This document shows positions 5,810 through 5,870 of a DNA stretch of 5,870 nt, piece after piece. The stretch is from contig WAOB01000139.1 in NCBI GenBank assembly GCA_015521505.1, positions 1 through 5,870 on the forward strand, read 5' to 3'. The stretch is from Nanobdellati archaeon (GTDB lineage: Archaea > EX4484-52 > JAADEF01). The position numbers and the translations under genes are program-made. Numbering within the stretch: position 1 is the stretch's first letter; each line of letters starts with the position of its first letter. The notes under the pieces are model-generated. The model saw nothing but the letters and a program-made list of their open reading frames with translations, searched no databases and had not been told where the DNA came from.

Positions 5810-5842
5810 TACGATAATTTTAAAAGTTTTTTTACGATTATT
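5810..5842 (-). repeat. Direct repeat pair around the eL34 TATA-like box
   Basis: On the minus strand AATAATCGTA (5833-5842) and AATTATCGTA (5810-5819) agree at nine of ten bases and are 23 bases apart, about two helical turns, on either side of the TATA-like CTTTTAAAATT, whose 3' end touches the second copy. The arrangement would suit an operator, but AT-rich chance similarity is possible. Confidence 0.4.
5816..5826 (-). promoter_or_regulatory. Candidate TATA-box for the eL34-eL14 unit
   Basis: CTTTTAAAATT lies about 53-63 bases before the eL34 ATG, which would put the transcription start near 5796 with a leader of about 30 bases. It is flanked by two near-identical ten-base repeats (5833-5842 and 5810-5819). 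Nothing else coding is seen in 5764-5870. Confidence 0.45.
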
Positions 5843-5870
5843 GTGAATAATATAGAGTAATAAATATACA

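Noticed and set aside
1..5870. tRNA, rRNA, CRISPR array, insertion sequence or defence system
   Set aside because: Gaps between genes are all about 120 bases or less and none shows a cloverleaf, regular spacer-repeat pattern, terminal inverted repeats or transposase.

Overview
The window is archaeal. It encodes an archaeal-type EF-1 alpha, uS10, the archaeal/eukaryotic ribosomal proteins eL34 and eL14, a single proteasome beta subunit, and the archaeal KH/beta-CASP nuclease aCPSF1 (FttA). Shine-Dalgarno sites are of the GGTGAT/GAGGTGAT type and the intergenic regions carry TATA-like boxes. The DNA is AT-rich. Lineage cannot be fixed from the sequence alone; a low-GC euryarchaeote or a DPANN-type genome would both fit.

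Layout: all genes except the one at the left edge are on the minus strand, so they read right to left. At the right is a promoter region (about 5764-5870), followed by eL34 and eL14 in tight order. A U-rich stretch and a new promoter (5082-5194) precede EF-1 alpha, whose best start is the ATG at 5081, not a longer TTG form. A very U-rich 56-base gap separates EF-1 alpha from uS10, and psmB follows uS10 after 13 bases. A 121-base gap with another promoter leads to aCPSF1 and then to a small unrecognised membrane-anchored protein that begins 4 bases after the aCPSF1 stop. On the plus strand, the 3' end of a site-2-protease-like (M50) gene enters from the left edge and converges on that small gene, with only 9 bases between the two stops.

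Functionally this is a core information-processing cluster: two large-subunit ribosomal proteins, the aminoacyl-tRNA delivery factor and a small-subunit protein (translation), the 20S core peptidase subunit (protein turnover), and the general archaeal 3'-end/termination nuclease. I do not see a mobile element, CRISPR array, tRNA or rRNA. I also do not see a convincing new multi-gene system. The points most worth a second look are the uncharacterised cysteine-containing, sequon-rich protein downstream of aCPSF1, the psmB start (a strong Shine-Dalgarno site that overlaps the GTG and points to an ATC codon), the loss of zinc-ribbon cysteines in eL34, and repeated elements in the promoter regions.
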